Below, one piece after another: positions 19,087 through 19,730 of a stretch of DNA of 19,730 nt (its first letter is position 1; every line of letters begins with the position of its first letter). A program made the position numbers and the translations under genes. Source of the DNA: Terana coerulea (Eukaryota; Basidiomycota; Agaricomycetes; Polyporales; Phanerochaetaceae); assembly GCA_024811115.1 (NCBI GenBank), contig JAKOGH010000624.1, positions 1-19,730 of the forward strand, in the 5' to 3' direction. The notes beneath the pieces were generated by a model. That model searched no databases. It was not told where the DNA came from and saw only the letters and a list, made by a program, of their open reading frames with translations.

Positions 19087-19606
19087 GGCCTTGCTTGCTG
19101 CCTTCGTGATGCGCGCTGCCAATTATCCCTGCCAGACGCGCCCGGGCGGGCTTCTGCAGAGGAAGGGCAGGGCGGCGGGCGTCCATGCGGCGAATCATTC
19201 CGCGTCACATACCGCGAAAATGAAGGGCGACTGCGCCCTCGCGCGCAGAGAGTATTCGGGTGCGCAGAGGGCCTTCGCTGTGCCCGTCATGCTATAAACT
19301 GTGAGGCAGAAGCGTGAAACACAACGCCCTCGCCGATTTCGCGGTGGAAAGCGTGTCGAGCGCCGGGCAATGCGGGAGCGCCCGGGCCCGCGCCGGGCAC
19401 GGGCTCCGGCGCCCATTGTTGGGGCGACCCGATTGGCTGGGACGGTTCCCGAGCCATCGGTATATAGTGCCAGTGTCGCTCCCTGCCCCTCCTCCCTCCT
19501 GCCTCTCCGCCTTCTTGCCCGACCTCTGATCCCGCCGCCTCTGTCCACCGCGTCGCAGCAGACATTGTTCAGGAAGCATTCACGGTCGGTCCTCCAGTGC
19601 TCCAGG
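19087..19606. promoter_or_regulatory. Divergent promoter with CCAAT box and TATA box
   Basis: This region lies between the minus-strand start at 19086 and the plus-strand start at 19607. Toward the plus gene, GATTGGCTGG at 19431-19440 is an inverted CCAAT box (AGCCAATC on the minus strand, an NF-Y/HAP consensus). TATATA lies at 19461-19466, and a long pyrimidine-rich leader (about 19482-19520) is typical of fungal transcription starts. No ATG occurs between the TATA box and 19607. Another CCAAT at about 19119 is close to the minus-strand ATG. Confidence 0.65.
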
Positions 19607-19730
19607 ATGCTGCGGGCTGCCACTGGCCGACGCTGCTGCGTAGGAAGAAGCGCGAGCTTTGCCTTCCCACCACCACTTGCTCGGTCTTCGATTCTTTGGC
19701 AGAAGGTTGACCTCTAAATCTTTGAGGGCA
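19607..19730 (+). CDS. 5' end of a gene with mitochondrial-type presequence (cut by right edge)
   Basis: First ATG downstream of a CCAAT/TATA promoter and CT-rich leader. The frame reads MLRAATGRRCCVGRSASFAF then PPPLARSSILWQK. It is rich in Arg, Ser and Ala with no acidic residue, as in mitochondrial matrix-targeting peptides. Reading through ends at a TAA (19715-19717), so an intron is expected. Either exon 1 ends at 19639 before GTAGGA or it ends later at AAG/GTTGAC. A TTTGGCAG acceptor-like site lies at about 19694-19701. Too little is present to name the product. Confidence 0.45.

Noticed and set aside
1..19730. CRISPR array, prophage, transposon termini, secondary-metabolite cluster
   Set aside because: No spaced direct repeats, terminal inverted repeats, transposase or polyketide/NRPS-type motifs were found by eye in either strand.

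Overview
The window looks like nuclear DNA of a filamentous basidiomycete, probably an Agaricomycete. Protein-coding genes are split by many introns of about 45-70 nt with GTRNGT donors, CTRAY-like branch sites and YAG acceptors. Gene families match that group: an F-box protein of the basidiomycete type, a DUF6533 membrane protein and a 14-TM DHA-type MFS transporter. There are no bacterial operons, CRISPR arrays or rRNA. All family names come from reading the translations; no database search was possible.

Layout, left to right. 1-1019 (-): N-terminal half of an MFS drug/proton antiporter, running off the left edge. 1020-1580: divergent promoter. 1581-3049 (+): CCDC174-like RNA-processing protein. 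3050-4073: intergenic DNA with an 18-bp tandem duplication. 4074-5670 (+): F-box protein. 5788-8673 (-): three codirectional genes, namely thiamine pyrophosphokinase (8673-7635), the molybdopterin synthase sulfur-carrier subunit (7453-7166) and a metallo-beta-lactamase-fold hydrolase (6967-5788). 9154-11242 (+): an unrecognised tail-anchored membrane protein. 12027-12420 (-): a small protein with a CPKC motif. 12421-13912: gene-like but unresolved. 13913-15563 (-): an 11-exon DUF6533 membrane protein. 16707-17262 (-): a probably broken gene with an E-x-K motif. 17661-19086 (-): a GC-rich multi-exon gene that I cannot name. 19607 to the right edge (+): the start of a gene with a mitochondrial-type N-terminus, behind a good CCAAT/TATA promoter.

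The genes do not form an obvious single pathway. TPK and MoaD are both housekeeping cofactor genes, but their adjacency need not be functional. I see no secondary-metabolite cluster, intact transposon or defence system.

The most notable pattern is that all three multi-exon genes between about 6.7 and 11.2 kb (MBL, TPK and the tail-anchored protein) carry apparent single-base frame breaks. The MFS, CCDC174, F-box and DUF6533 genes splice into clean frames by the same reading. Because TPK should be essential, local assembly indels are the simplest explanation, with a decayed allele as the alternative.
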